Below, piece after piece: positions 5,562 through 13,980 of a DNA stretch of 15,073 nt (position 1 is its first letter; the number at the start of each line of letters is the position of its first letter). Source of the DNA: a bacterium (lineage in GTDB: Bacteria > Zhuqueibacterota > Zhuqueibacteria > Residuimicrobiales > Residuimicrobiaceae); the NCBI GenBank assembly GCA_012523655.1, contig JAAYTV010000234.1:1-15073 (forward strand), given 5' to 3'. The translations under genes and the position numbers were made by a program. A model generated the notes under the pieces. It saw nothing but the letters and a program-made list of their open reading frames with translations. It was not told the DNA's origin and ran no database searches.

Positions 5562-7355
5562 ATGAATCATCAGACCTTGCATGCAAACCTGAAAAACGCC
5601 AATCCTGTCATCTTTCAATTGTTGACCGAAGCGCCATCCCCGCGGGTTGCCCGAAGTTTTATTCTAGCCTATGTTGAAGAGCTGTCCAGAATCCTGCATC
5701 ACGCCGGCGAACGCCGTCGCGGCCTGGAGTGGAGTCTGCAGATCGACTCGTTGTACGCCTTCCGCGAAATCATCTCCATGCGCAGCGAAATGCTGACCCG
5801 CTACAGCTGTTTGCGGCAGCTGTGGTTGCTGGCCAATAAAAAATATGATCAACTGGCGCCGGATTTAAGTGAGGCGTTTATCGAAGACCTGCGTCATATT
5901 CTGCTCGGCATGGTCGGCCGAAGCGGCATCTATCAGGACGTCACCCTGCCCGCTTACACACAATTGAAAAACCGTAAGGCAGCCCAGGCGCGGTCCGTCC
6001 ACTTGGAGGAAATGGCGCAAAATTCTCTGCGAAAGCTGAATCGCATTCCGCATGGTCTGGAGCCGGAGATCATCGCCCGGCGTAAAACCAACCGCCGCCG
6101 CCTGCTTGCCGCCTGGCAGGCGCAGGAATCGGACTGGCAGGATTATCGCTGGCACTTGCGTCACCTGATCCGGGACAGCCGGACATTGGCACGTTTTATC
6201 CGCTTGAGCGCTACTGAACGGCACGCCATCGATGAGGCCAAACGGCACGGATTGCCCTTTGCCATCACGCCCTATTACGTCTCCTTGATGGATCGTGCAT
6301 CGCATCGGCGGCTGGATCACGCGGTCCGCAGCCAGGTCATCCCCCCGCTGCATTATATACAAGAGATGAGCAAGCGCAGATCCGATGAGCAGGACTGCCT
6401 GGACTTTATGCTCGAGCGGGACACATCCCCGGTCGATTTGATCACTCGGCGCTATCCTCATATCGCCATCTTCAAGCCCTACAACACCTGCAGCCAGATC
6501 TGCGTCTATTGCCAGCGCAACTGGGAAATCAAGGATGCGCTGATGCCGCGCGCGCTCGCCGGCGCGGACAAAATCAAACAAGCGATCCGCTGGCTCAAGC
6601 GCAATCCCGGCATCGTGGAGGTTCTGATCACCGGCGGAGATCCGCTGGTTTTACCGGACCGCCGTTTCCTGGATCTCCTGGAACAGGTGGCTGCCATCCG
6701 CCATGTGGAACGCATCCGCGTCGGCTCGCGAACGCCGGTGGCGCTGCCGCAACGCATCACCGATGAGCTGGTAAAAGGCATCGCCGCTTTTCATGAGCCG
6801 GGCCGCCGGGAGATCGCGGTGATCACCCACTTTGAGCACTCGTACGAGATCACGCCGGAATCACAGGAAGCGGTGCAAAAATTCCGTCGCGCCGGCATGT
6901 CAGTGTATAATCAGGCGGTGTTCACCATCGAAAACAGCCGCCGCTTTGAGCTGGCCGCGCTGCGCCGGCTGCTGCGCTTGATCGGCGTGGACTCTTATTA
7001 TACCTTTAACACCAAAGGCAAACAGGAGACGCGCGATTACCGCGTGCCTATGGCGCGGCTGCAGCAGGAGGTCAAAGAGGAGGCGCGCATGCTGCCGGGT
7101 CTGGTGCGCACCGACGAACCGGTCTACAATGTACCCGGTCTGGGGAAAAACTATGTGCGCGCCAGCCAGCATCACACTCTGCTAACCGTGCTGCCCAATG
7201 GTAGCCGCGTGTACGAGTTTCATCCGTGGGAAAAAAATCTCAGCCTGGTGCAAACCTACATCGATGTGGATGTGCCCATCCTGAATTATCTGCAAGAGCT
7301 GGAGAGGCGGGGTGAAAAAAGGGCGGATTACCAAACCATCTGGTACTATTACTAG
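5562..7355 (+). CDS. KamA-family (lysine 2,3-aminomutase-like) radical SAM protein
   Basis: This is a 597-residue radical SAM enzyme. The ATG at 5562 follows AGGAGG (5551-5556) at 5-nt spacing and is preferred to the upstream GTG at 5526. The cluster motif is CSQICVYC (Cys310, Cys314, Cys317; CX3CX2C), followed by TGGDPL (357-362) and RVGSRTPVALPQRITD (386-401). THFEHSYEIT and a C-terminal PGLGKN with Lys529 match the PLP-binding region of aminomutases. It carries a roughly 290-residue N-terminal region that is much longer than in classical lysine 2,3-aminomutase. The general fold and SAM/PLP chemistry are well supported; the substrate is not. It probably does not replace EpmB or true KamA, because of the distinct cluster-region sequence and the extension. 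The next gene starts 8 bp downstream, so they are very likely co-transcribed. Confidence 0.9.
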   Translation: MNHQTLHANLKNANPVIFQLLTEAPSPRVARSFILAYVEELSRILHHAGERRRGLEWSLQIDSLYAFREIISMRSEMLTRYSCLRQLWLLANKKYDQLAPDLSEAFIEDLRHILLGMVGRSGIYQDVTLPAYTQLKNRKAAQARSVHLEEMAQNSLRKLNRIPHGLEPEIIARRKTNRRRLLAAWQAQESDWQDYRWHLRHLIRDSRTLARFIRLSATERHAIDEAKRHGLPFAITPYYVSLMDRASHRRLDHAVRSQVIPPLHYIQEMSKRRSDEQDCLDFMLERDTSPVDLITRRYPHIAIFKPYNTCSQICVYCQRNWEIKDALMPRALAGADKIKQAIRWLKRNPGIVEVLITGGDPLVLPDRRFLDLLEQVAAIRHVERIRVGSRTPVALPQRITDELVKGIAAFHEPGRREIAVITHFEHSYEITPESQEAVQKFRRAGMSVYNQAVFTIENSRRFELAALRRLLRLIGVDSYYTFNTKGKQETRDYRVPMARLQQEVKEEARMLPGLVRTDEPVYNVPGLGKNYVRASQHHTLLTVLPNGSRVYEFHPWEKNLSLVQTYIDVDVPILNYLQELERRGEKRADYQTIWYYY

Positions 7356-7363
7356 GGCGGACT

Positions 7364-10195
7364 ATGGGAAACCATATCCTTCGCGCACTTGTCGTGCTGC
7401 TGATCACCGCCTGGGGCTGTGCGGCGCAGATCGGCCTCAACCTGGAATCCATGCAGAATCCGCCGGGATTGGCCTGGAAACAGATCGACGCAGCCCATTT
7501 TAAAATCGTATTCCCGGTTGAGATCAGCCGGGATGCGCAACAGATCGCCAACCTGCTGGAGCATCTGTATGAGGCGGACAGCCGTTCGTTGCAGATGCGG
7601 CCGCGCAGAATTTCGCTGGTTTTACATAACCAGAACACCGAGTCCAACGGATTCGTGGGTTTAGCGCCGCGGCAGAGCGAATGGTTCAACACGCCGCCGC
7701 AGGTTGGGCTGATCGGCTGCGTTCCCTGGTACCATCTGTTGGCGGTCCATGAATTCCGCCATGTGGTGCAGTTCGACCGGGCGTTGTGCGGCATGACCAA
7801 ATGGCTCCGTTTCTCCTTTGGCGATTTCGGCCATGCCGTGGGCGCGATGATGAACCTGCCGGCCTGGCTGCTCGAGGGCGATGCGGTGGTCATGGAAACC
7901 GCCCTGACCCGCGGAGGACGCGGCCGCATGCCGGAATTCACCATGCCTATTCGCACCATGCTGCTCTCCGGCAAGCGCCATTCCTATTACAAGATGATCT
8001 ACGGTTCCTATGCGGACTGGCCCGCTGATCCCTATTCGTTCGGCTACCTGATGGTCTCACGCCTGCGCCGGGAAAAAGGCGCAACCATCTGGTCGAACGT
8101 CATCGGCAGCACCATGGCGCTCTCCCTCCTGCCCTACCGTTTCCCCTGGTCCCTGCGAAGGCAAACCGGACTCACCGCGACAGGCCTTTACGACGCAACC
8201 ATGGAAGAGGTGAAAACGCTATGGCAGGAACAGCTGGCCCATGTCGACTTGACCCAGGCCGAACAGATCAATCATTCCGATCGCTTTCTCACGCACTATC
8301 TGTTTCCCAAACCCCTGGCCGACCGCTCCATCCTGGTGCTTAAATTCGGTCTGGCGGATCGTTACAGTCTCACCCGGCTGTCGCCGGACGGGAAGGAAAA
8401 AATCCTCCATTTGCCGGCTAGCCCCTTTATATATCCCCCGTCCGTCGAGGCGAACAAGATCGTCTGGACCGAACAGCGGCCCCATCCTCGCTGGGGGTAC
8501 GCGGACTATTCCTCGATTCAAGTGTATGACCTCAACAGCGGCCGGACACATCGGCTGACGGATAGAAGCAAGTATATGGCGCCGGCGCTGTCCACAGACG
8601 GCCGGCGCATCGCAGCGGTGGAATACACAACGACGAACCACTGTGATCTGGTGATTCTCGATGCAGAAACAGGCAAAGAGATTTGGCGATGGTCCCATCC
8701 CGAGAACGCCTTTCTCATGACTCCGGCCTGGTCCGCGGACAATCGCTGGATTGCGCTGAACGCGCTAACAACGGCCGGCCGCAGCCTCGGCCTCATCGAT
8801 TTGGAAACCGGCCGGTGGCAGGAGCTCATAGCCGGCGGCGAAGAGAACACCAGCCTACCGACTTTTTTCAAGGACTATGTGTTGTTCAATTGGGACTATT
8901 CCGGCATCGACAACATCTATGCGATCCATCGCCGGAGTAAAAAAATCTGGCAGGTGACCTCGAGAGAATTCGGCGCATTCAACCCCTCAATCTCCCGGGA
9001 CGGCCGCCTGCTCTATTTCAATGACTATGATTCAAAAGGATATCAGGTCGCTGTGATGGAGCTGGACTCGACGCGGTGGAGGGAATGGAGTGAGATCGTG
9101 CCCCATCCGTTCGGCTATCATGAACCACTGGTCCAGCAGGAAGCGGGCGTGGACTTTATCAAGACCCTGCCAGACACAACTTTTAAGATAGAAGACTATC
9201 GATCGTTAAAAGATGCGATCCGTCCGCACAGCTGGATTTTGCCCATCGCAGCAGATTCTTATGAGACCATCACGGCGCAGCTGCTGTCGCAAAATCTTTT
9301 GGGAACCATGGGCTGGACTCTGGGTTATGCCTACAATCAGAACGAAAAAACCCATGCCTGCGCCGCCGGACTCAGCTATGCCGGTTGGTATCCCATCGTG
9401 GATCTCGGCGCACGGTTTGGCGGCCGCACCTCCAGCTATAGGGATGCCCAGGACCAGCAACAGCTCTATTCCTGGAAGGAACAGGGCCTATCGCTGGGAC
9501 TGCGGCTGCCGCTGAATCTGACGCGCTCGGTCTATCAGACCCATCTGCAGCTCGGTGCATCGGCCGAGTATGCGCGGATTTCCGACAAAGAGTTCATAGA
9601 GCGCTATGAACACAACAACGGCGCGTTTGCGCCGGTCACCTATTCCGCTCAATTCGCCCGCACCTGCCAATGGATCAATGAGGTCTATCCCCGCTTCGGC
9701 CAGTCCATCAGTGTGCTCTATCGCCATGTTCCCTTTCACAGCGACTATCACGCCCGGCTGACGGCCGCGCGGCTGAATCTCTATTTCCCCGGTTTTCACC
9801 GTCTGCACGGCTGGCGCTGGCAGCTGGCGGCGGAGAAACAAAAAGCGGAAAATTACCGGTTTGAAAACCAGGCCCGGCTGTGCCGCGGTTATAGTGATCG
9901 CTATCACGATTTCTTTTACCGCTGGTCCGCTGATTACGCTTTGCCGCTCGCTTTTCCAGACTGGAACGGATGGGGCTTGATCTATGTCAAAAAGCTGACA
10001 GCCGCTCTTTTCTACGACGATGTCCGGGCGCGGAACGATGAGAGGAAAAGCCGTTACCGTGCCACCGGCATCGAGCTGACAGCCTATATGCACCTGTTAT
10101 CGATTCCAGTGGAACTGCCGCTGGGCGTGCGCTTTGCCTATCTGCCTGGCGAAAAAAAATGGCAGCCGGAATTTATCATGGCTCTGGAATTATAA
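7364..10195 (+). CDS. Secreted MA-like metallopeptidase / TolB-type propeller / outer-membrane-barrel protein
   Basis: This is a 943-residue exported multidomain protein. Residues 1-21 (ILRALVVLLITAWGCAA) form a signal peptide; the AWGC segment only loosely resembles a lipobox. An MA-like gluzincin peptidase domain follows, with HEFRH (His129, Glu130, His133) and a downstream WLLEGDA (Glu171) as likely zinc and catalytic residues. Residues about 320-600 contain repeated blades typical of TolB/WD40-like propellers, such as PALSTDGRRIAAVEY, PAWSADNRWIALNAL and PSISRDGRLLYFND. The C-terminal third has alternating aromatic/hydrophobic strands and looks like an outer-membrane beta-barrel, although it ends in Leu rather than Phe. 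This architecture is familiar from FCB-group genomes. The substrate is unknown, and coupling to the radical SAM gene is seen only as adjacency. Confidence 0.8.
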   Translation: MGNHILRALVVLLITAWGCAAQIGLNLESMQNPPGLAWKQIDAAHFKIVFPVEISRDAQQIANLLEHLYEADSRSLQMRPRRISLVLHNQNTESNGFVGLAPRQSEWFNTPPQVGLIGCVPWYHLLAVHEFRHVVQFDRALCGMTKWLRFSFGDFGHAVGAMMNLPAWLLEGDAVVMETALTRGGRGRMPEFTMPIRTMLLSGKRHSYYKMIYGSYADWPADPYSFGYLMVSRLRREKGATIWSNVIGSTMALSLLPYRFPWSLRRQTGLTATGLYDATMEEVKTLWQEQLAHVDLTQAEQINHSDRFLTHYLFPKPLADRSILVLKFGLADRYSLTRLSPDGKEKILHLPASPFIYPPSVEANKIVWTEQRPHPRWGYADYSSIQVYDLNSGRTHRLTDRSKYMAPALSTDGRRIAAVEYTTTNHCDLVILDAETGKEIWRWSHPENAFLMTPAWSADNRWIALNALTTAGRSLGLIDLETGRWQELIAGGEENTSLPTFFKDYVLFNWDYSGIDNIYAIHRRSKKIWQVTSREFGAFNPSISRDGRLLYFNDYDSKGYQVAVMELDSTRWREWSEIVPHPFGYHEPLVQQEAGVDFIKTLPDTTFKIEDYRSLKDAIRPHSWILPIAADSYETITAQLLSQNLLGTMGWTLGYAYNQNEKTHACAAGLSYAGWYPIVDLGARFGGRTSSYRDAQDQQQLYSWKEQGLSLGLRLPLNLTRSVYQTHLQLGASAEYARISDKEFIERYEHNNGAFAPVTYSAQFARTCQWINEVYPRFGQSISVLYRHVPFHSDYHARLTAARLNLYFPGFHRLHGWRWQLAAEKQKAENYRFENQARLCRGYSDRYHDFFYRWSADYALPLAFPDWNGWGLIYVKKLTAALFYDDVRARNDERKSRYRATGIELTAYMHLLSIPVELPLGVRFAYLPGEKKWQPEFIMALEL

Positions 10196-10277
10196 AAGAG
10201 CAGGATGCTGCTAAACAGCCGGAATTTGCATCAAGACCGGTAAAACCCGATTCAAAGTAGAGGCGAGGGGCTTTGCA

Positions 10278-10610
10278 TCAGGGCCTGATGATTCTATCCG
10301 CCATGGCCATGACCTGCACCGTCTGGTCCATAGCGCCGACCTCGCCGATCTGCAGTTTTTCTCTGAGATGGAGGTGATCCAGACAGGTGCCGCAGGTGGC
10401 GATGCGCGCTCCTTTCTGCTGCAGCTTTTTCAAGCTGTCCAACACCTCACTGCCCTCAGATGTCAGATAAATCCCCGAGTTCACACACCCCACCAGATCC
10501 ACCTGAACGTCGGACGTGGCCAGCTTTTCTAAAAAGATTCTAAGCAGTTTTTTACCCAACGCCGGATCACCGCTGCCCATCTGGTCGGAATTCAAGTAAA
10601 GCAAGGTCAT
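10278..10610 (-). CDS. DsrE-like protein related to the YedF C-terminal domain
   Basis: This 110-residue protein begins MTLLYLNSDQMGSGDPALGK. The ATG at 10610 has a GGAGGG ribosome-binding site 6 nt upstream. The sequence follows the C-terminal DsrE-like half of the 'sulfurtransferase-like selenium metabolism protein YedF': NSDxMGxGD, the segment GCVNSGIYLTSEGSEVL (Cys42), and CGTCLDHL (Cys73, Cys76). The N-terminal TusA-like domain of full YedF is absent. The function of this family is not established; it is associated with selenium and sulfur-carrier genes. It is the last gene of the arsenic operon, 50 bp after the DUF6951-like gene. Confidence 0.8.
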   Translation of the reverse strand: MTLLYLNSDQMGSGDPALGKKLLRIFLEKLATSDVQVDLVGCVNSGIYLTSEGSEVLDSLKKLQQKGARIATCGTCLDHLHLREKLQIGEVGAMDQTVQVMAMADRIIRP

Positions 10611-10660
10611 GATAATCCCTCCTGTGTTCACAGTAATTCCCAAATCCCATTTAACGGATT

Positions 10661-10999
10661 CTATTCCCCTTCCTTCTCCAGCTGAATGACCACCCCCTTG
10701 GGCAAGGCCAAACCGGCCGCCACCTGCATGGCTTTGAAAAGACCGATGGGCACGGCGCAGGCGGCGCAGCAGCCGGACAACTGTTCTCGCGCCAGTGCGA
10801 GCAAACGGCTGTCGCCTTGTGAGGAGATCTCTTCATAGGCATCAAGAGAACCGGAATCAACGAGTTTAACCGCCAGGCCGTTGATTTTTTCACAATCACT
10901 TTCAATATGAAAAGCGACCATTTGTTCATCGCTGCTCTCCACCCGGGCCGTCGTCTTAAAGCCGCAAATACCAGCGCTAATCTCTACTTTGGCGATCAT
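10661..10999 (-). CDS. Cys-rich DUF6951-like protein in the ars operon
   Basis: This 112-residue protein begins MIAKVEISAGICGFKTTARV. I recognise it as resembling DUF6951, a family of unknown function. The start at 10999 is supported by GAGAGGA about 7 nt upstream, and it overlaps the end of arsC by 23 bp. Five Cys stand out: Cys12 (ICGF), Cys36 (SDCEK) and the cluster SGCCAACAVP (Cys77, Cys78, Cys81). The cluster is followed by a small-residue helix, AMQVAAGLALP. The cluster suggests metal, metalloid or persulfide binding. That fits an arsenic or selenium context, but this is inference from residue pattern and location. Confidence 0.7.
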   Translation of the reverse strand: MIAKVEISAGICGFKTTARVESSDEQMVAFHIESDCEKINGLAVKLVDSGSLDAYEEISSQGDSRLLALAREQLSGCCAACAVPIGLFKAMQVAAGLALPKGVVIQLEKEGE

Positions 11000-11423
11000 C
11001 GATTTCCTCTCGAAGCAGTTCCTGGTAAAAACGGAAAAAGTACGTACGTATTTCATCCCGAACCCGGCGAAATTCCTGCAGTATAAAAGTCTCGCTGCCG
11101 GCAACCCGAGCGGGATCGTGGAATCCTATATGCAACCGGTGACGGACGTGACCGTGAAACAACGGACAGCTTTCGTTGGCATGGTCGCAGACCGTGATCA
11201 CGTAATCAAACGAGTCGTTGAGAAAACGATCGACTGTTTGAGGAACAGCGCCGGACAGATCGATCCCGACTTCAGCCATCACCTGAACCGCTATGGGATG
11301 CACCTCTTTGGCCGGAACGGTGCCGGCGGAAAAGACCTGCAGCCGAGGATCGAACGACTTCAGCCATCCCTCCGCCATTTGGCTGCGACAAGAATTGCCT
11401 GTGCATAAAATGAGGATCTTCAT
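10977..11423 (-). CDS. arsC: Arsenate reductase ArsC, low-MW phosphatase type
   Basis: This 148-residue cytoplasmic enzyme reduces arsenate to arsenite. The start ATG at 11423 has AAAAAGG upstream; longer in-frame starts would overlap ccdA. The active-site P-loop is LCTGNSCRSQMAEG, with Cys7-X5-Arg13. The HPIAVQVMAEVGID segment and DYVITVCDHANESCP (Cys79, Cys86) match the thioredoxin-coupled arsenate reductases, in which the three Cys relay the disulfide. The catalytic Asp is in HDPA (Asp103). It lies 23 bp after the CcdA-like gene and overlaps the following gene, so it is embedded in the operon. Thioredoxin-type partners are encoded upstream in the same unit. Confidence 0.93.
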   Translation of the reverse strand: MKILILCTGNSCRSQMAEGWLKSFDPRLQVFSAGTVPAKEVHPIAVQVMAEVGIDLSGAVPQTVDRFLNDSFDYVITVCDHANESCPLFHGHVRHRLHIGFHDPARVAGSETFILQEFRRVRDEIRTYFFRFYQELLREEIDDRQSRD

Positions 11424-11446
11424 CGTGCAGCCTTTTTCCAAAATGA

Positions 11447-12151
11447 TCACTGAAAAAAACCGGTGTAGATGAAATAGACGCCTCCAAGCAGCACCAGGAC
11501 GCCGGCGCCCTTTTTCACCCAGCCGGTCGCCCGCGATTGAGCGCTCCAGTTCAAATAGCCCTGAACCCAACGGCCGAGTCCGCCGGCCAGAGCAATCACC
11601 GCGCTGTGACCGACGCCGAAGGCGAGGATCAACAACACGGGTTTTAGCCATCCGTTCTGCGCCATGCTGAATACAATGCCCAAAACCGGCGCCATATAGG
11701 CAAAGGTGCAGGGACCGAGCCCGATGCCGAACAGTAAGCCCAATCCCAAGGCGCCCCCGTACCCGGTCTTATTGGAAGATACCGGGAAACTGCTCCAGTT
11801 CAGGGAAATGGCATCCAACAAATAGAGTCCCATAATGATGAAAACAGCTGCGACTACAACATTGCCCCATACGCCCACATCGCCGATCAACCGTCCCAAC
11901 GAGGCGGTGACGACGCCGACCAAAGCGATGGTAATGAGAATGCCCAGGGCAAAAACCAATGCCAATAATAATGACTGTCGTGTGCTTTTAATTTCCCGGC
12001 TGGTGATATAGCCGATGATGAGCGGAATGCTGGACAGATGACAGGGGCTGAGCAATATGCTTAAAACTCCCCATAGCAGCGATGCCAATAAAGCCAAATA
12101 AAAGCTAGAAGCCAAAAGTAGACTTAAATAACCGAAAAGGCTATCAATCAT
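11447..12151 (-). CDS. CcdA/DsbD-type membrane electron carrier
   Basis: This 234-residue inner-membrane protein has about six hydrophobic segments. The paired redox Cys characteristic of CcdA are Cys37 in SPCHLSSIPLIIGY and Cys148 in GLGPCTFAYMAP. CcdA proteins pass electrons from cytoplasmic thioredoxin to partners outside the membrane. Its ATG overlaps the stop of the thioredoxin lipoprotein gene by 4 bp (ATGA), and that lipoprotein is the natural partner. CcdA homologues next to thioredoxin-like genes are recurrent in metal and arsenic clusters. The exact acceptor here is not known. Confidence 0.9.
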   Translation of the reverse strand: MIDSLFGYLSLLLASSFYLALLASLLWGVLSILLSPCHLSSIPLIIGYITSREIKSTRQSLLLALVFALGILITIALVGVVTASLGRLIGDVGVWGNVVVAAVFIIMGLYLLDAISLNWSSFPVSSNKTGYGGALGLGLLFGIGLGPCTFAYMAPVLGIVFSMAQNGWLKPVLLILAFGVGHSAVIALAGGLGRWVQGYLNWSAQSRATGWVKKGAGVLVLLGGVYFIYTGFFQ

Positions 12152-12564
12152 GATTTGCTTTCCTTTTTGACCGGTTTCAAACCGCGGGAGTGCAGCAGCT
12201 GATCGATCTCCTCCTCAGGGAAAAAACCCTCGTGGCGAAAGAACTCTTTTCCTTCGCTATCGAGAAAGACCTGCGTCGGGATCAGCCGAATATTGTATTC
12301 CTGTGCGTACTTTTTCTGATCCGCTTTCCATACATCGTAGAAGACCACTTTAATCTGATCGCCGTATTTTTCCTCGATGGCCTTCATCACCGGCTGCATG
12401 GCCTTGCAGGGGATGCAATTGACGGATCCCAATTCGACAAAGGTCACTTTGGTTTTATCGCCGGTCGCCTTGCTTTTATCGGCGAAGGCGTTTGCGTCGT
12501 TTCGTCCGCAGCTCCAGATCGCGCTGACCGCGAGCAGGACTATCATCAGGGCGTTTCGGTTCAT
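12148..12564 (-). CDS. Thioredoxin-fold lipoprotein
   Basis: This is a 138-residue periplasmic or membrane-anchored thioredoxin-like protein. An N-terminal hydrophobic segment ends in IWSC (Cys19), a plausible lipoprotein cleavage site. The redox motif is NCIPCK (Cys50, Cys53), and the cis-Pro loop is RLIPTQVF. The ATG at 12564 follows GGAG at 6 nt, inside the end of the upstream gene, whose stop is 1 bp away. The gene shares a 4-bp ATGA overlap with the CcdA-like gene. Together they should form a transmembrane thiol relay. Its target could be the operon's thiol-dependent steps or envelope proteins. Confidence 0.9.
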   Translation of the reverse strand: MNRNALMIVLLAVSAIWSCGRNDANAFADKSKATGDKTKVTFVELGSVNCIPCKAMQPVMKAIEEKYGDQIKVVFYDVWKADQKKYAQEYNIRLIPTQVFLDSEGKEFFRHEGFFPEEEIDQLLHSRGLKPVKKESKS

Positions 12565-12565
12565 G

Positions 12566-12802
12566 TTATTCTCCTTGAAGCCACTTGAGCAACTCGTCGT
12601 CTTTGGGAATTCGGCCGGTGCATTTGACCGCCCCGTCCACCACCAGCGCCGGCGTCATCATGACCTTATAATCCATGATTTTCTTGAAATCGGTCACTTT
12701 TTCAAAAACGAATTCAATGTTGTTTTTTTCAGCTACTTCTTTAACCTTGGCTTCAAGGTTGTTGCATTTAGCGCAACCCATACCCAATACTTGCACAATC
12801 AT
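12566..12802 (-). CDS. Small CxxC thioredoxin-like protein
   Basis: This 78-residue protein begins MIVQVLGMGCAKCNNLE. It belongs to the small 'redox-active disulfide / thioredoxin 3' type: the GxGCxxC motif (Cys10, Cys13) is near the N-terminus and a thioredoxin-like cis-Pro segment MMTPALVVDG follows. The start overlaps the ACR3 stop by 4 bp (ATGA). Such proteins are common beside arsenic and permease genes and probably deliver electrons to ArsC or bind metalloid; the precise role is not shown. Confidence 0.88.
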   Translation of the reverse strand: MIVQVLGMGCAKCNNLEAKVKEVAEKNNIEFVFEKVTDFKKIMDYKVMMTPALVVDGAVKCTGRIPKDDELLKWLQGE

Positions 12803-13848
12803 TTGGCATCTCCTGTATAGTATTTTTGTTTAAACTTTAACGCGACATTGACCAAAGCGATCAACACCGGGACTTCCACCAATGGGCCAATGACCGCGGC
12901 AAAGGCTTCGCCGCTGTTAATGCCGAACACCGCGATGGCGACGGCGATGGCCAGTTCGAAATTATTGCTGGCTGCGGTAAAGGACAGCGTCGTCGACTGC
13001 TTGTAACCGGCGCCCACGCGATGGCTCATAAAGAATGAAATAAGAAACATGAGAATGAAATAGATCATCAATGGAACCGCAATGCGCAGCACGTCCAGCG
13101 GCAGCCGGACGATGTAATCGCCCTTGAGCGAAAACATAACAAAGATAGTGAACAACAGCGCGATCAACGTCAATGGGCTGATTTTGGGAATGAACCGTTC
13201 ATGGTACCACTGCTTATCCTTTAATTGAATAAGGATCAAACGGGTGAGCATGCCGGCGATAAAAGGGATGCCCAGATAGATGAACACGCTTTTCGCGATC
13301 TCGCCGATGGTGATATGCACCTCCATGCCCTTCAGACCGATCAGGGGCGGCCACACAGTGATGAATATCCAGGCATAGATCGAATAGAAAAACACCTGAA
13401 AGATGGAATTGAGCGCCACCAGGCCGGCGCAGTATTCGGTATCCCCCTGCGCCAGTTCGTTCCAGACAATGACCATGGCGATGCACCGGGCCAGTCCGAT
13501 CAGAATGAGGCCGACCATGTATTCGGGATAGCCGCGGAGAAAAATAATCGCTAGTAAAAACATCAAAACAGGGCCGACCACCCAGTTCTGCACCAGCGAG
13601 AGCGCCAGCACTTTGTAATTGCGAAAAACCTTGCCCAGCTCTTCATAGCGCACCTTGGCCAGCGGAGGATACATCATAAGGATCAGTCCGATGGCGATGG
13701 GAATGTTGGTGGTCCCGGACTTCCACCGGTCCCAAAAGCCGGCGATGGAGGGCAAAAAATGGCCGGACAGGACGCCGGCGATCATGGTGAGAAATATCCA
13801 GATCGTCAAATAACGGTCCAGAAAGGATAACTTTTTGGCAGTGCTCAT
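12799..13848 (-). CDS. acr3: ACR3-family arsenite efflux transporter
   Basis: This 349-residue inner-membrane carrier (about ten TM segments) exports arsenite using the proton gradient. From ATG 13848, which has GGAG 5 nt upstream, the conserved GLARCIAMVIVWN contains Cys122, the residue essential in characterised ACR3 proteins. The NNFELAIAVAIAVFG segment (Asn295-Asn296-Phe297-Glu298) and GPLVEVPVLIALV are also diagnostic. Residues 1-40 match the family N-terminus (LDRYLTIWIFLTMIAGVLSG). It lies 132 bp downstream of arsM and is coupled to the following thioredoxin-like gene by an ATGA overlap. Confidence 0.95.
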   Translation of the reverse strand: MSTAKKLSFLDRYLTIWIFLTMIAGVLSGHFLPSIAGFWDRWKSGTTNIPIAIGLILMMYPPLAKVRYEELGKVFRNYKVLALSLVQNWVVGPVLMFLLAIIFLRGYPEYMVGLILIGLARCIAMVIVWNELAQGDTEYCAGLVALNSIFQVFFYSIYAWIFITVWPPLIGLKGMEVHITIGEIAKSVFIYLGIPFIAGMLTRLILIQLKDKQWYHERFIPKISPLTLIALLFTIFVMFSLKGDYIVRLPLDVLRIAVPLMIYFILMFLISFFMSHRVGAGYKQSTTLSFTAASNNFELAIAVAIAVFGINSGEAFAAVIGPLVEVPVLIALVNVALKFKQKYYTGDAK

Positions 13849-13980
13849 CCGCTCTCCATTCACATTGGATACTGTCGCTGCAGCCGATTTCCTGCATGGC
13901 ATTCGATGGCGGAACCCAGCAGACGCGGCGGCGGAGAAATCGTTTTTTCACCCACTCTCCCTTTTAACCAGTGGAGCGTT

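Noticed and set aside
10276..10290. Palindrome CATCAGGGCCTGATG at the end of the YedF-like gene
   Set aside because: It has a one-base centre, overlaps the stop codon and has no T-run, so it is more likely sequence coincidence than a terminator.
13849..13980. Possible selenoprotein or gene fragment between arsM and acr3
   Set aside because: arsM ends in TAG rather than TGA, and no frame with a ribosome-binding site or family match is seen in the 132-bp gap.
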